Shown here: positions 9,389 through 16,571 of the stretch, piece after piece
Layout: each line of letters starts with the position of its first letter
Position numbering within the stretch: position 1 is the stretch's first letter
Assembly (NCBI RefSeq): GCF_014651015.1
Contig: NZ_BMWB01000001.1
Coordinates: 248,001-312,000 of the forward strand
DNA: 64,000 nt
Direction: 5' to 3'
Source: Streptomyces xantholiticus
GTDB lineage: Bacteria > Actinomycetota > Actinomycetes > Streptomycetales > Streptomycetaceae
Translations under genes and position numbers: made by a program
The notes under the pieces: model-generated
The model's input: only the letters and a program-made list of their open reading frames with translations
Databases searched by the model: none
Told to the model about the DNA's origin: nothing

Positions 9389-9696
9389 TCATGTGCCACC
9401 TCCGCTGCGGGTTTTGCCCAGTCGCCACCGGTGGGGCGACGCACGGCGCGGCGATTGAATCGAATGCCAATCGAGGACGGCACTACGCCGCGCATGATCC
9501 CATATCGCGTGCTGACCAGGAGCGAACACGACCGGCTTGTAGGTCCACAGCGGGACAAGGGAAATAGCAGCGTCGTCATTTCTACCGCAATGGCCACGCA
9601 CTCCGTGTGCGCGGCGGCTCTGCGGAAAAGGGCTGCGGGCCGGCGGCAGCCAGGCGTATCGCGTCGGCTGCACGGCAGCGCTCACCACGGCAAGCA
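9389..9696. other. Intergenic region upstream of the GT4 gene
   Basis: About 300 bases with no convincing gene. It should contain the promoter for the minus-strand glycosyltransferase at 9388; a moderately AT-rich part lies at 9440-9600. No motif clear enough to annotate was found. Confidence 0.4.
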
Positions 9697-9737
9697 GGCA
9701 GAATCCCGGACAGCTGTGTACTGTCCGGGATTCTGCC
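9697..9737 (-). terminator. Strong hairpin terminator of the LAxTG-protein gene
   Basis: A perfect 17-bp inverted repeat (GGCAGAATCCCGGACAG and its complement) with a 7-base loop lies 24 bases after the stop of the minus-strand gene ending at 9761. No long T tract follows, as usual in Streptomyces terminators. The geometry is that of an efficient terminator. Confidence 0.85.
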
Positions 9738-9760
9738 AGTGCGACGAGCGGGAATTCGGC

Positions 9761-10663
9761 TTACTTCTGCTGGGCCGCCGCACGCCGACGCTTCACGAGG
9801 ATCAGCGATCCTCCGCCGAGAAGCACGAGGCCGCCTGCCGCGGTGGCCATGGCCACCGTTGCGTCCGACGAACCGGTCTTGGCGAGCGAGGAGCCGTGGT
9901 CATCGGACGACTTGCCGCCGCTGCCCGAGTCGTCGTGGTTCCCCCGGTCGTCATAGGAATCGTCGTGGTTGTCGCCGCCGTGGCCGGGCCGGCCGTGGTC
10001 GTCGTCGTGGTTGTCGCTGCCATGGCCGGGCCGGCCGTGGTCGTCGTCGCCGTGGTCGTCGCCGCCGGGTCGGCCGTTGTCGCCGCCACCGTGGTCGTCG
10101 CCGTGGTCGCCGCCGTGGTCGTCCCCGTCTCCTTCGATGGTCACCCGTGCGGTCAGCACGAGACCCGACTCCAGACCCTCGAGTTGGAAGTCGTACTCGC
10201 CGGGCTTGACGTCCTCGGGAATGGTGACCGTATCGGCCACGCGGCCATTGGCGTCCGCGAAGTGGGTACCGAGTGGCACGGTCGACAGGCCGTCGTCACC
10301 GCCGTCGTCACCGCCGTCTTCGCCGTCGTCGCCGTCGTCGTCGTCCCGTGCGACCGAAAGGGGCGCCGGGAATGCGGGTGATCCTCTCAGTGCGGCGGTG
10401 TTCACCGATCCGGCGGCGCCGCCGTCTCCGTCTCCATCCCCAGGAGGAACGAGACTTGATTCGGCCTCTTCGTGCGGCCCGTGGCCGGTTCCGACGAAGT
10501 CGACCTCATCGCCGGGAGACAGTGTGACGTCGTCGAGTTGAAGACTTGGGCCTGGCGGATACGGCTGAGCCAGCGCCGGCTCCACGGCAATGAGGGGAGC
10601 TGCAGCAATAAGGCTTACGGTGGAGGCGGCCAGTGCGACTCGCCATCCGGAGCGTCTGGGCAT
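9761..10663 (-). CDS. Sortase-anchored (LAxTG) surface protein with Asp/His-rich stalk
   Basis: A 300-aa secreted protein. ATG 10663 follows GAAGGAG by nine bases. Residues 1-32 form a signal peptide ending ALA|QPYP. A small beta-rich domain follows (about 35-175; phrases such as LSPGDEVDFVGTG and PGEYDFQLEGL resemble Ig/CARDB-like cell-wall modules). Residues about 178-256 are a low-complexity stretch of Asp, His, Gly, Asn and Arg-Pro repeats. The C-terminus has LAKTG at about residue 260, a hydrophobic helix and an RRR tail: the class-E sortase signal of Streptomyces. The repeat region could bind divalent metals or simply act as a spacer. No sortase gene is in the window. Confidence 0.85.
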   Translation of the reverse strand: MPRRSGWRVALAASTVSLIAAAPLIAVEPALAQPYPPGPSLQLDDVTLSPGDEVDFVGTGHGPHEEAESSLVPPGDGDGDGGAAGSVNTAALRGSPAFPAPLSVARDDDDGDDGEDGGDDGGDDGLSTVPLGTHFADANGRVADTVTIPEDVKPGEYDFQLEGLESGLVLTARVTIEGDGDDHGGDHGDDHGGGDNGRPGGDDHGDDDHGRPGHGSDNHDDDHGRPGHGGDNHDDSYDDRGNHDDSGSGGKSSDDHGSSLAKTGSSDATVAMATAAGGLVLLGGGSLILVKRRRAAAQQK

Positions 10664-11176
10664 CGTTTCGGGCTCCTTCGGACGACGCTTGATCAGGGAT
10701 GAATTCTTGTTGCCGATATGGAGGGGTCGGACCGCGTTGCAGGACAGAGCTGTCTGCCGTGTCCGTTTCCCGCCGTGGCTCTGTGTTCCGGACACCGACC
10801 CGTTTGCGCTCGCAATCGACGGCACACAATTGATGTCTGCCGTCCAAGCACCGGGATCCATTGACGTGGACGGCTCCGCCCAAACAGGCCCACCACGGGG
10901 CTCGTCAGGACGGTGCAAGAGATGCACGCGTGTGGCCCCCACCGTTCGCGATCATGGACCGGATCTGCTTTGGTCCCTCGCGCGTCACCGGTGGGCGCGG
11001 CGAGGCAACCGAAGGAAACCCGGTCGACTCGTCGGGCGGGCACGCGTTCCGCCCGGAGTCTGCAGGGGAGAGAAGACCACCGGGAGGGCGCGACGGTCGC
11101 GTGTCAGAGCGCCCGTGACTGCGCACGGCGGTAGCCTCACCGTCACGTTCTTGCCCGTGGCCGGGAGGTTCAGCCC
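10664..11176. other. Intergenic region between LAxTG gene and kcsA homolog
   Basis: About 510 bases between divergent genes. Frames through it give Arg/Pro-rich, non-conserved products and I do not call a gene. Promoters for both flanking genes are expected here. An AT-richer patch at about 10680-10720 lies just upstream of the minus-strand gene. Confidence 0.4.
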
Positions 11177-11665
11177 GTGCAGCAGTCGTTCTTCGCGCTC
11201 TTCCTCGGCCGCTTGCTGGGCACGACCTGGTGGAGGACCTTTCATGTGCGGGCCGCCCTGTGGGTGTCGCTGGCCACCGCGGTCATCCTGCTGGCGGGTG
11301 CGGCGCTGGTCGTGCATGCCGAGCAGGGTGCCCCTGGGGCCAACATCACCTCGTTCTCCAAAGCCGTCTGGTGGGCTGTCGAGACAGCGACCACTGTCGG
11401 GTACGGAGATCTCTACCCCGTCACCGCCTGGGGCCGCGTCGTCGCCGCGGTGGTGATGCTGGCCGGGATCACCGCCTTCGGCGTGATCACCGCGGCCATC
11501 GCCACCTGGTTCGTCGGAAGGGCGGAGCAGGATGCCCACACCGTGGGGGCGGCGGTTCGCCAGTACACGCGGGAGGGCGAGGAGGCGTTCCACGCCGAGG
11601 TGCGGGCGCTTCACGAACGGTTCGACCGGGTCGAGAACCTGCTCGACAACCGTGACGCACGCTGA
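11177..11665 (+). CDS. kcsA: KcsA-type potassium channel
   Basis: A 162-aa two-helix potassium channel very close to S. lividans KcsA. The selectivity filter TTVGYGD is at residues 72-78, offset by two from KcsA 74-80. The inactivation-linked Glu (KcsA E71) is E69 and the pH-sensing His (KcsA H25) is H23. The outer helix, pore helix (WWAVETAT), inner helix ending TWFVGR and the cytoplasmic C-terminal helix (ALHERFDRVENLL) are all present. It should form a tetrameric, proton-gated K+ channel in the membrane. The GTG start has GGGAGG upstream. It is monocistronic and divergent from the LAxTG gene. Confidence 0.93.
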   Translation: MQQSFFALFLGRLLGTTWWRTFHVRAALWVSLATAVILLAGAALVVHAEQGAPGANITSFSKAVWWAVETATTVGYGDLYPVTAWGRVVAAVVMLAGITAFGVITAAIATWFVGRAEQDAHTVGAAVRQYTREGEEAFHAEVRALHERFDRVENLLDNRDAR

Positions 11666-11887
11666 GAGCAGTTCTACGGCAGCGTGATGTGGGACCGAGG
11701 TCGGTCCGTACGCGGCGATCCGGCGTGACCGTCGCGGGGGTCGCGAGGCGGGACCTGAGCGCAAGCGCGGCGGGTGCGGCGTGGGCCCCGTTACGAGCGG
11801 CTTCCGCTCGACTATCTGGCCTTTCTCGGGCTCGCTGCGGCAACCTGATGCCGCAAGTGGCTCATCGAACTCACCATGAGAAACGGT

Positions 11888-13075
11888 CTACGAGTTCTTC
11901 GACGACGGGCCGACCTGTGGGCGGGAATTGTCCGGGCCCCTATCGGGGTCTTCGCTCTGCCGGGGCGGTGACGCAATGACCTTCGACGTCACGACCAGGG
12001 GCGGGATGAGGCGGCGCGACAGCGCTCGCCTGGCAGGAGTCTCGAATCTGTCGGCCAGCAGGACGCAACCCGAAACCAGCAGCACAAGGAAGACCAAGCC
12101 GCCCCATGGCGCATACTGCTCCACCCGAAGGCCGAAGAACTGCAGCAGGATTCCGCAGCTGAGCATGTACAGCCTCTTGTGCAGTGCGTACACCGCGTAC
12201 GAAGCCAGCCCGAGCCTGGTGCACAGAAGGGCCGTGGCCCCCTGCGGCTCGGCCTTTGCGCCGAGCAGGACGAGCAGGGGGAGCACCACCAGTGCGCAGC
12301 ACAGCTGGCTGATGGTGCTCAGATCGAAGGCGGCCAGTGCCGGCAGAACTCCGAGCAGGAGAAGCGGGTGGATCCGAGGAGCCCGTACGGCGCGGTGGAA
12401 GCGATGGAGCAGAACTCCCAGCATGAACGAGTACAGGACTCTCGCGAGACCACCGGCGAATGTGTCCCAGCCGACGCCGAGAGCCGTGGAGTCCCACCAG
12501 AGAGCTGCACCGGTGAAAAGGACGCCGGAGACGAGTACGACACCGACGAGGACCTTGGTGGATTCGAGAAGTCGGCGGGACAACACCCAGACGAGGTTGG
12601 CGAGCAGCTCGAAGAAGATCGACCACATGATGCCGTTGAGTGGGAACAGAGCAGCGGCGAACGGATCGGGCAGCATCAAGGCCGCGAAGGGAAGGTCCAC
12701 CAGGAGCTGGGACCATGTCCACTCCTGATCCGGATGGTTCTCCATCACCTCCTGACCCTGGTAGCGCATCATGCACAGCGCCTGCACCAATCCCAGAATG
12801 GTTCCCAGCAGGTACACCGGATAGAGCCGCACGTACCGGGCGAGCATGAAGCGCCAAGGACTCATGCCTTCGCGGAAGCGCTCCTCGTAGGCATGCGCGA
12901 GGACGAAACCACTCAGCACGAAGAAAAGGTCAACGGCCATCTGTGCGGATGGCAGCGGGTCCCCGAAGTATCGGTGCGAGTGCAGAACGACGATGCACAG
13001 CGCGGCGACACCGCGAATTCCGTCGAGTGTCCTGAAGGCTCGATCCTTCATGTGCTGATCCGCATTTGACACCAC
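11888..13075 (-). CDS. Acyltransferase-3 family membrane protein
   Basis: A 395-aa integral membrane protein of the Acyl_transf_3 (OafA/NodX/YrhL) family. It has the N-terminal LDGIRGVAALCIVVLHSH (the catalytic His region), DLFFVLSGFVLAHAYEER, RYVRLYPVYLLG, and about ten membrane helices. Such enzymes transfer acetyl, succinyl or other acyl groups to sugars, peptidoglycan or antibiotics at the membrane. The double GTG start at 13075/13072 follows TGGAG. Being near the glycan locus, it may O-acylate that polymer, but it has its own promoter region. Confidence 0.85.
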   Translation of the reverse strand: MVSNADQHMKDRAFRTLDGIRGVAALCIVVLHSHRYFGDPLPSAQMAVDLFFVLSGFVLAHAYEERFREGMSPWRFMLARYVRLYPVYLLGTILGLVQALCMMRYQGQEVMENHPDQEWTWSQLLVDLPFAALMLPDPFAAALFPLNGIMWSIFFELLANLVWVLSRRLLESTKVLVGVVLVSGVLFTGAALWWDSTALGVGWDTFAGGLARVLYSFMLGVLLHRFHRAVRAPRIHPLLLLGVLPALAAFDLSTISQLCCALVVLPLLVLLGAKAEPQGATALLCTRLGLASYAVYALHKRLYMLSCGILLQFFGLRVEQYAPWGGLVFLVLLVSGCVLLADRFETPARRALSRRLIPPLVVTSKVIASPPRQSEDPDRGPDNSRPQVGPSSKNS

Positions 13076-13336
13076 ACAGCATCTCCAGTCGGCCGGGCTT
13101 CGTCCGTTGACTGGGCAACGCTATGCCGCCGACCCGGACAGCGAATCGGGATCCGAAGCCGCCCGAACGAGTTTCAGCGGGAATTCACTCACGTGCCGCA
13201 CGGCGAGACGACCGAACCAATGCTGCGAGGGCAGCAGTTGCCGGGTGCAAGGCGCCCCGTCGGTCGAGTCGGGGCGGCGAAAACCCTCTTCACTGGAAAC
13301 CTGGTGGAGGAGGACCGCCCATCAACGGAGTGCGAG

Positions 13337-13867
13337 ATGCCGACGAAGATCCTGCTCGAGGGGCGCCCTGGGGTGGGCAAGACCACCGTCGTCCGCCGCC
13401 TGGCCACGCTTCTGCACACCCGGGAGGTCGTCGGCTTCACCACGGAGGAGGTCCGGCAGGGCGGCGCCCGGGTCGGGTTCGTTCTGGAGACGACCACGGG
13501 TCACCGCGCCGTGCTCGCCCATGTCGACTTCCCCGGCCCACCGAAGGTGGGGCGGTACGGCGTCGACCTGGGCGTCATGGACCGCTTGGCGATGCCGGGG
13601 CTCCTCGCGGCGTCCGCGGAACCCGTTCCCGGACGGCTCGTACTCATCGACGAGCTCGGGCGGATGGAGTTGTACTCCGCCTCGTTCAGTAAGGCCGTTC
13701 GATGCGTGTTCGAGACAGGCATCGATGTGGTCGCGACCGTGCACGCGCACAGCGACCCGTTCACCGACCCCCTGAAGCGGCGCACCGACGTCGAACTCGT
13801 CGTCGTGACCCGGGCGAACAGGGACACTCTCCCGGGGAGGCTGGCGGCACGGCTGGAGCGCCGGTGA
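13337..13867 (+). CDS. THEP1-type nucleoside-triphosphatase
   Basis: A 176-aa P-loop NTPase of the NTPase_1/THEP1 family. The Walker A GRPGVGKT is at residues 9-16; the family features REVVGFTTEEVR (the switch strand) and LVLIDELGRMEL (Walker B with the family E-x-GxME signature) follow. Known members hydrolyse ATP, GTP and CTP slowly with broad specificity; the biological role is not established. ATG 13337 has GGAG six bases upstream; the frame is open further upstream but without a ribosome site. It is divergent from the acyltransferase gene and has no obvious partner. Confidence 0.85.
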   Translation: MPTKILLEGRPGVGKTTVVRRLATLLHTREVVGFTTEEVRQGGARVGFVLETTTGHRAVLAHVDFPGPPKVGRYGVDLGVMDRLAMPGLLAASAEPVPGRLVLIDELGRMELYSASFSKAVRCVFETGIDVVATVHAHSDPFTDPLKRRTDVELVVVTRANRDTLPGRLAARLERR

Positions 13868-14424
13868 CGCATGCGGCGGTTCACCCGCCCCTGCGCGGCA
13901 GCGTGGTAGAAGGTGGCTGTCGGAACGGGACGTCCTGGCCAAGGTCGTAGTTGGCAACGCACTCGGCGGCCTTCATGAACCGTTTGTCGTCGCAGCCTTG
14001 AACCGGTCGAGGTCGAAGGCCCGGTAGCGGCAGATGAGTTCGGTGACGTTGGCGAACCGGTAGCCGTGGATCCCGCGGCCAGGAAGCGGTCCGTGTTGCG
14101 AGCCGGGCAGCTGGTGCCGGAACCGCCGGCCGCGGTGACGCCCAGCACTCTGTACCAGGCGGAGAGTCGGGGCCGGTCCAGACCGGCGGCGGAACGGACG
14201 GGCCGTGGCACGGTCCGGACCCCGCCGGCCGAGGCGGAGGTTGCGCTCACGTTGTCGAAGGCGCCGGTGCCGGTGCCGGACTCTGCATACTCCTGGTGGG
14301 CACCGGTGCATGTGTGGCGCCGCGAAGCCACTGAGGCGACCCGGGGCCCCAGCTGGTCCCCGGAAAACGCTCAGAGGCCGTCCGGATTTCTCCGATACGA
14401 CCTCTGACCTGCGACTCTTTCGAG
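13868..14424. other. Non-coding or degraded stretch before tRNA-Pro
   Basis: About 550 bases with no intact gene. On the minus strand, a segment at roughly 13880-14090 reads as protein-like peptides in two adjoining frames (for example GYRFANVTELICRYRAFDLD and MKAAECVANYDLGQ), which suggests a frameshifted remnant of an unidentified gene. I could not name the family. Confidence 0.35.
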
Positions 14425-14498
<74 letters not shown>

Positions 14499-14540
14499 AT
14501 ACGCGACTGTGCCGGATTTCCCGGCCGAGCGCGCAAGAGA

Positions 14541-14546
14541 ACATTA
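14541..14546 (-). promoter_or_regulatory. Putative -10 box of tRNA-Pro copy 1
   Basis: On the minus strand this reads TAATGT, about 43 bases before the tRNA. The surrounding ~30 bases match the block ahead of the second tRNA-Pro copy, where the hexamer is TATTGT. Conservation of this block outside the tRNA itself supports a promoter. The -35 element is poor. Confidence 0.5.
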
Positions 14547-14648
14547 CCTCACTCTGCGGGGTCGGCGAACGCCCGGCCTGCGGCGCCGGCGGCGGCGTCG
14601 CGGTGACGCCGCCCAAGGCCTCCGGTGCGCGGGAGGGACAATTGCGGC

Positions 14649-15125
14649 ATGGACAAGGCACGCAGAGACCGCGACACCGAGGGCAGGGCCCGCAATGCCC
14701 GCCCCCGGGACGGCCTGGGCCGTCCCCTCCCCCATGGCGCACCCGGCGTGCAGCGCCAGCCGGAGGGGGTCGTGCGCACCCCGGCCCAGACGCTCGCCGA
14801 GGCGCAGCGCCTGCTCGACGCCGGTATGCCGTTCCATGCGCACGAGGTCTTGGAGGACGCCTGGAAGTCAGGCCCCGAGGAAGAACGCGAGCTGTGGCGG
14901 GGTCTGGCGCAGCTCGCAGTGGGGCTCACTCACGCCGCACGGGGCAACACCACGGGCGGCGCCCGTCTGCTGCTGCGCGGCGCCGACCGGATCGCCGGCC
15001 TCCCGGCGCCGTACTCGATCGATGTGCCGGGGCTGGATCTCTGGGCCCGGGAGCTGGCGGGTCGGCTGACCGGCCCGGTGGATCCGGCGGCGGAGGCGCC
15101 GCGGCTGATCGGCGGGCGCGACTAG
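14649..15125 (+). CDS. DUF309 domain protein
   Basis: A 158-aa protein. A hydrophilic, Arg-rich N-terminal extension of ~45 residues precedes a DUF309 helical domain with the family signature MPFHAHEVLEDAWK (residues about 60-72) and GLAQLAVGLTHAARGN. DUF309 proteins are small all-alpha proteins of unknown biochemical role. ATG 14649 was chosen over an upstream in-frame start at 14625; neither has a strong ribosome site, though GAGGGA lies 12 bases before. It is a single gene, flanked by tRNA-Pro and a degraded P450. Confidence 0.85.
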   Translation: MDKARRDRDTEGRARNARPRDGLGRPLPHGAPGVQRQPEGVVRTPAQTLAEAQRLLDAGMPFHAHEVLEDAWKSGPEEERELWRGLAQLAVGLTHAARGNTTGGARLLLRGADRIAGLPAPYSIDVPGLDLWARELAGRLTGPVDPAAEAPRLIGGRD

Positions 15126-15423
15126 CGCCAGCGGTTCACCACCACACAGGGAGGGCCTCGGGCGATGACGCCGTGACAGCGGCCGGGTCACATCGAAGAC
15201 GTCCGGCCGGTCGTGGCTGCGCTCGTCGCGATCGGCGGAGCCGTATGCCACGAACATCGTGGCCGCTGTGGCCAGTTCGGTGCCCGCGAGGGTGACGGGC
15301 CGGATGGCGGTTCGCCGGAAGCCCTGGAGGGCGGTGTCGTTCGTACGGCCTCCTCCAGGGCTGCCGGTACCAGCTGTGTTTCGTCGGCGAGCAGCACCCA
15401 CTGACGGTGGTCGGGCAGCGGGT
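15126..15423 (-). pseudogene. Cytochrome P450 remnant
   Basis: The minus strand encodes P450 C-terminal features in two frames. The first reads DHRQWVLLADETQLVPAALEEAVR, ending in the K-helix ExxR motif. After a frameshift near 15331-15340 the next frame continues GFRRTAIRPVTLAG, FVAYGSADRDE, VFDVTRP and a weak heme loop ending CGGEPLA. The start, the I-helix and the rest of the protein are missing, so this is a dead fragment of ~95 codons abutting the end of DUF309. Confidence 0.75.
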
Positions 15424-15783
15424 CTACAGGAGGCGCCGGAGCACGGAAGTGTGGCTGCGGTCAGGATCCTTGGCCGCCGTCAGGAGGGTCAGCGGCCCCT
15501 TGGAGGCCAGGGCGCGCAGCTTGTCCAGGGCCTCCGCCGCGGCCGGTTCGGCGAGCTCCGCCTCGTAGCGCCGGCAGAACTCCTCGTATTCGCCGTCCGG
15601 TCCGTGGTACCAGCGCCGGAGCTCCGTCGACGGCGTCACCGACTTGGGCCACTCGTCGACGCGCGCCTCGTCCTTGCTCAGGCCGCGCGGCCAGAGCCGG
15701 TCGACGAGCACCCGGAGGCCGTCGTCCGGGTCGGGTGCATCGTAGATTCTGCGAACCTTCGCCTTGCCACTGCCTCGCTGCAT
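15424..15783 (-). CDS. DUF488 (YeaO-like) protein
   Basis: A 119-aa protein with the DUF488 signature: VRRIYDAPDPDDGLRVLVDRLWPRG near the N-terminus, then WPKSVTPSTELRRWY and LTLLTAAKD toward the end. Family members are small soluble proteins of unknown function, structurally related to a restriction/DNA-repair-like or ssDNA-binding fold in some annotations. ATG 15783 is the first start giving the conserved N-terminus; longer in-frame sequence to 16176 is not conserved. It stands alone, between a P450 remnant and a degraded region. Confidence 0.85.
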   Translation of the reverse strand: MQRGSGKAKVRRIYDAPDPDDGLRVLVDRLWPRGLSKDEARVDEWPKSVTPSTELRRWYHGPDGEYEEFCRRYEAELAEPAAAEALDKLRALASKGPLTLLTAAKDPDRSHTSVLRRLL

Positions 15784-16260
15784 GCCCCCAGCGTCACAGG
15801 CCCGGGACTTGCGTGCGACTGGGCGCGGCAGACCCGGGCCGGGCGCGGGAGGAGCACCGAATCGACCACCGTCCGGCAGCACGCCGGCACAGGTGAACCC
15901 GGTCCTCGAAGCACCGTTCGACGCGCGGTACGCCCAGGGAGCAGGGACGACGCAACGGACCGCCCGGATTCGCGGCGCGAGCTCCGGCCCGGTCGATCCC
16001 GCGCCGCGCCATCGCCTCCGGCGGGTACGACGACCCGGCGCGGGCCGCGTCGTACGTCCGGCACGCCGACTTCCGGCTCGTAACTCCGCACAGGGCTGAG
16101 CCCCCGCGACGGCACGTCGGGACCGGAGAGCTCGCCGGCTGTACATGCCAAGTTCCGGGCCGGTACGCAACCTCACCGGTGCTCATGGGCTCGACCACCA
16201 CTGGGCCGGTCGGCGCACACACGATGTCCGGCACGGCGGCCGGCGAGTGGTAACGCGCCC
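15784..16260. other. Degraded intergenic stretch
   Basis: About 480 bases without an intact gene. Several frames are open because of high GC, but none shows family features with normal codon bias across its length. A plus-strand run near 16010-16090 (IASGGYDDPARAASYVRHADFRL) is protein-like but unassigned. It adjoins the sugar-kinase remnant at 16261 and is probably eroded coding DNA. Confidence 0.4.
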
Positions 16261-16440
16261 AGGGCGCACATGGCCCCCGGCGTCGGGCTGCGGCCGCTCG
16301 CCTGGTCCGACAAGGCCGTCGGCACTGTGACGCCCGCGGGCTGCGAACTGCCCGCAGGCATCCGCGTCACCACCGGCACCTTCGACGCCCGGGCCGAAGC
16401 GCTGAGTGTCGGCCTCCCCTGTCGTGGTCCCTCGTCCGAT
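16261..16440 (+). pseudogene. FGGY-type carbohydrate kinase remnant
   Basis: In one plus frame the segment reads LRPLAWSDKAVGTVTP, then LPAGIRVTTGTFDARAEALSVG. This is the pattern of the second domain of FGGY sugar kinases (xylulokinase/ribulokinase group), which have a 'G-TVTP ... LP-GTPV-TG--D--AEALSVG' run before the ATP-binding loop. Nothing of the N-terminal domain or of the downstream MYGST loop is intact. About 50 codons survive. Identification is by motif memory and is moderately secure. Confidence 0.5.
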
Positions 16441-16571
16441 ACGCCGGGGACGGGCGCCGACACGCCGCCGCACGGCCCATCCGCACGATCAATGTCGTCG
16501 TCTGACTAGCTCCCACCCCGCGAACAACGGCAGCATGGGAGCAGCGCGGTACGTGACCGCGTACGGAGGCG

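Noticed and set aside
9930..10140. Repetitive DNA considered as a CRISPR array or tandem repeat element
   Set aside because: The repeats code in frame for Asp/His/Gly units of the LAxTG protein and lack unique spacers.
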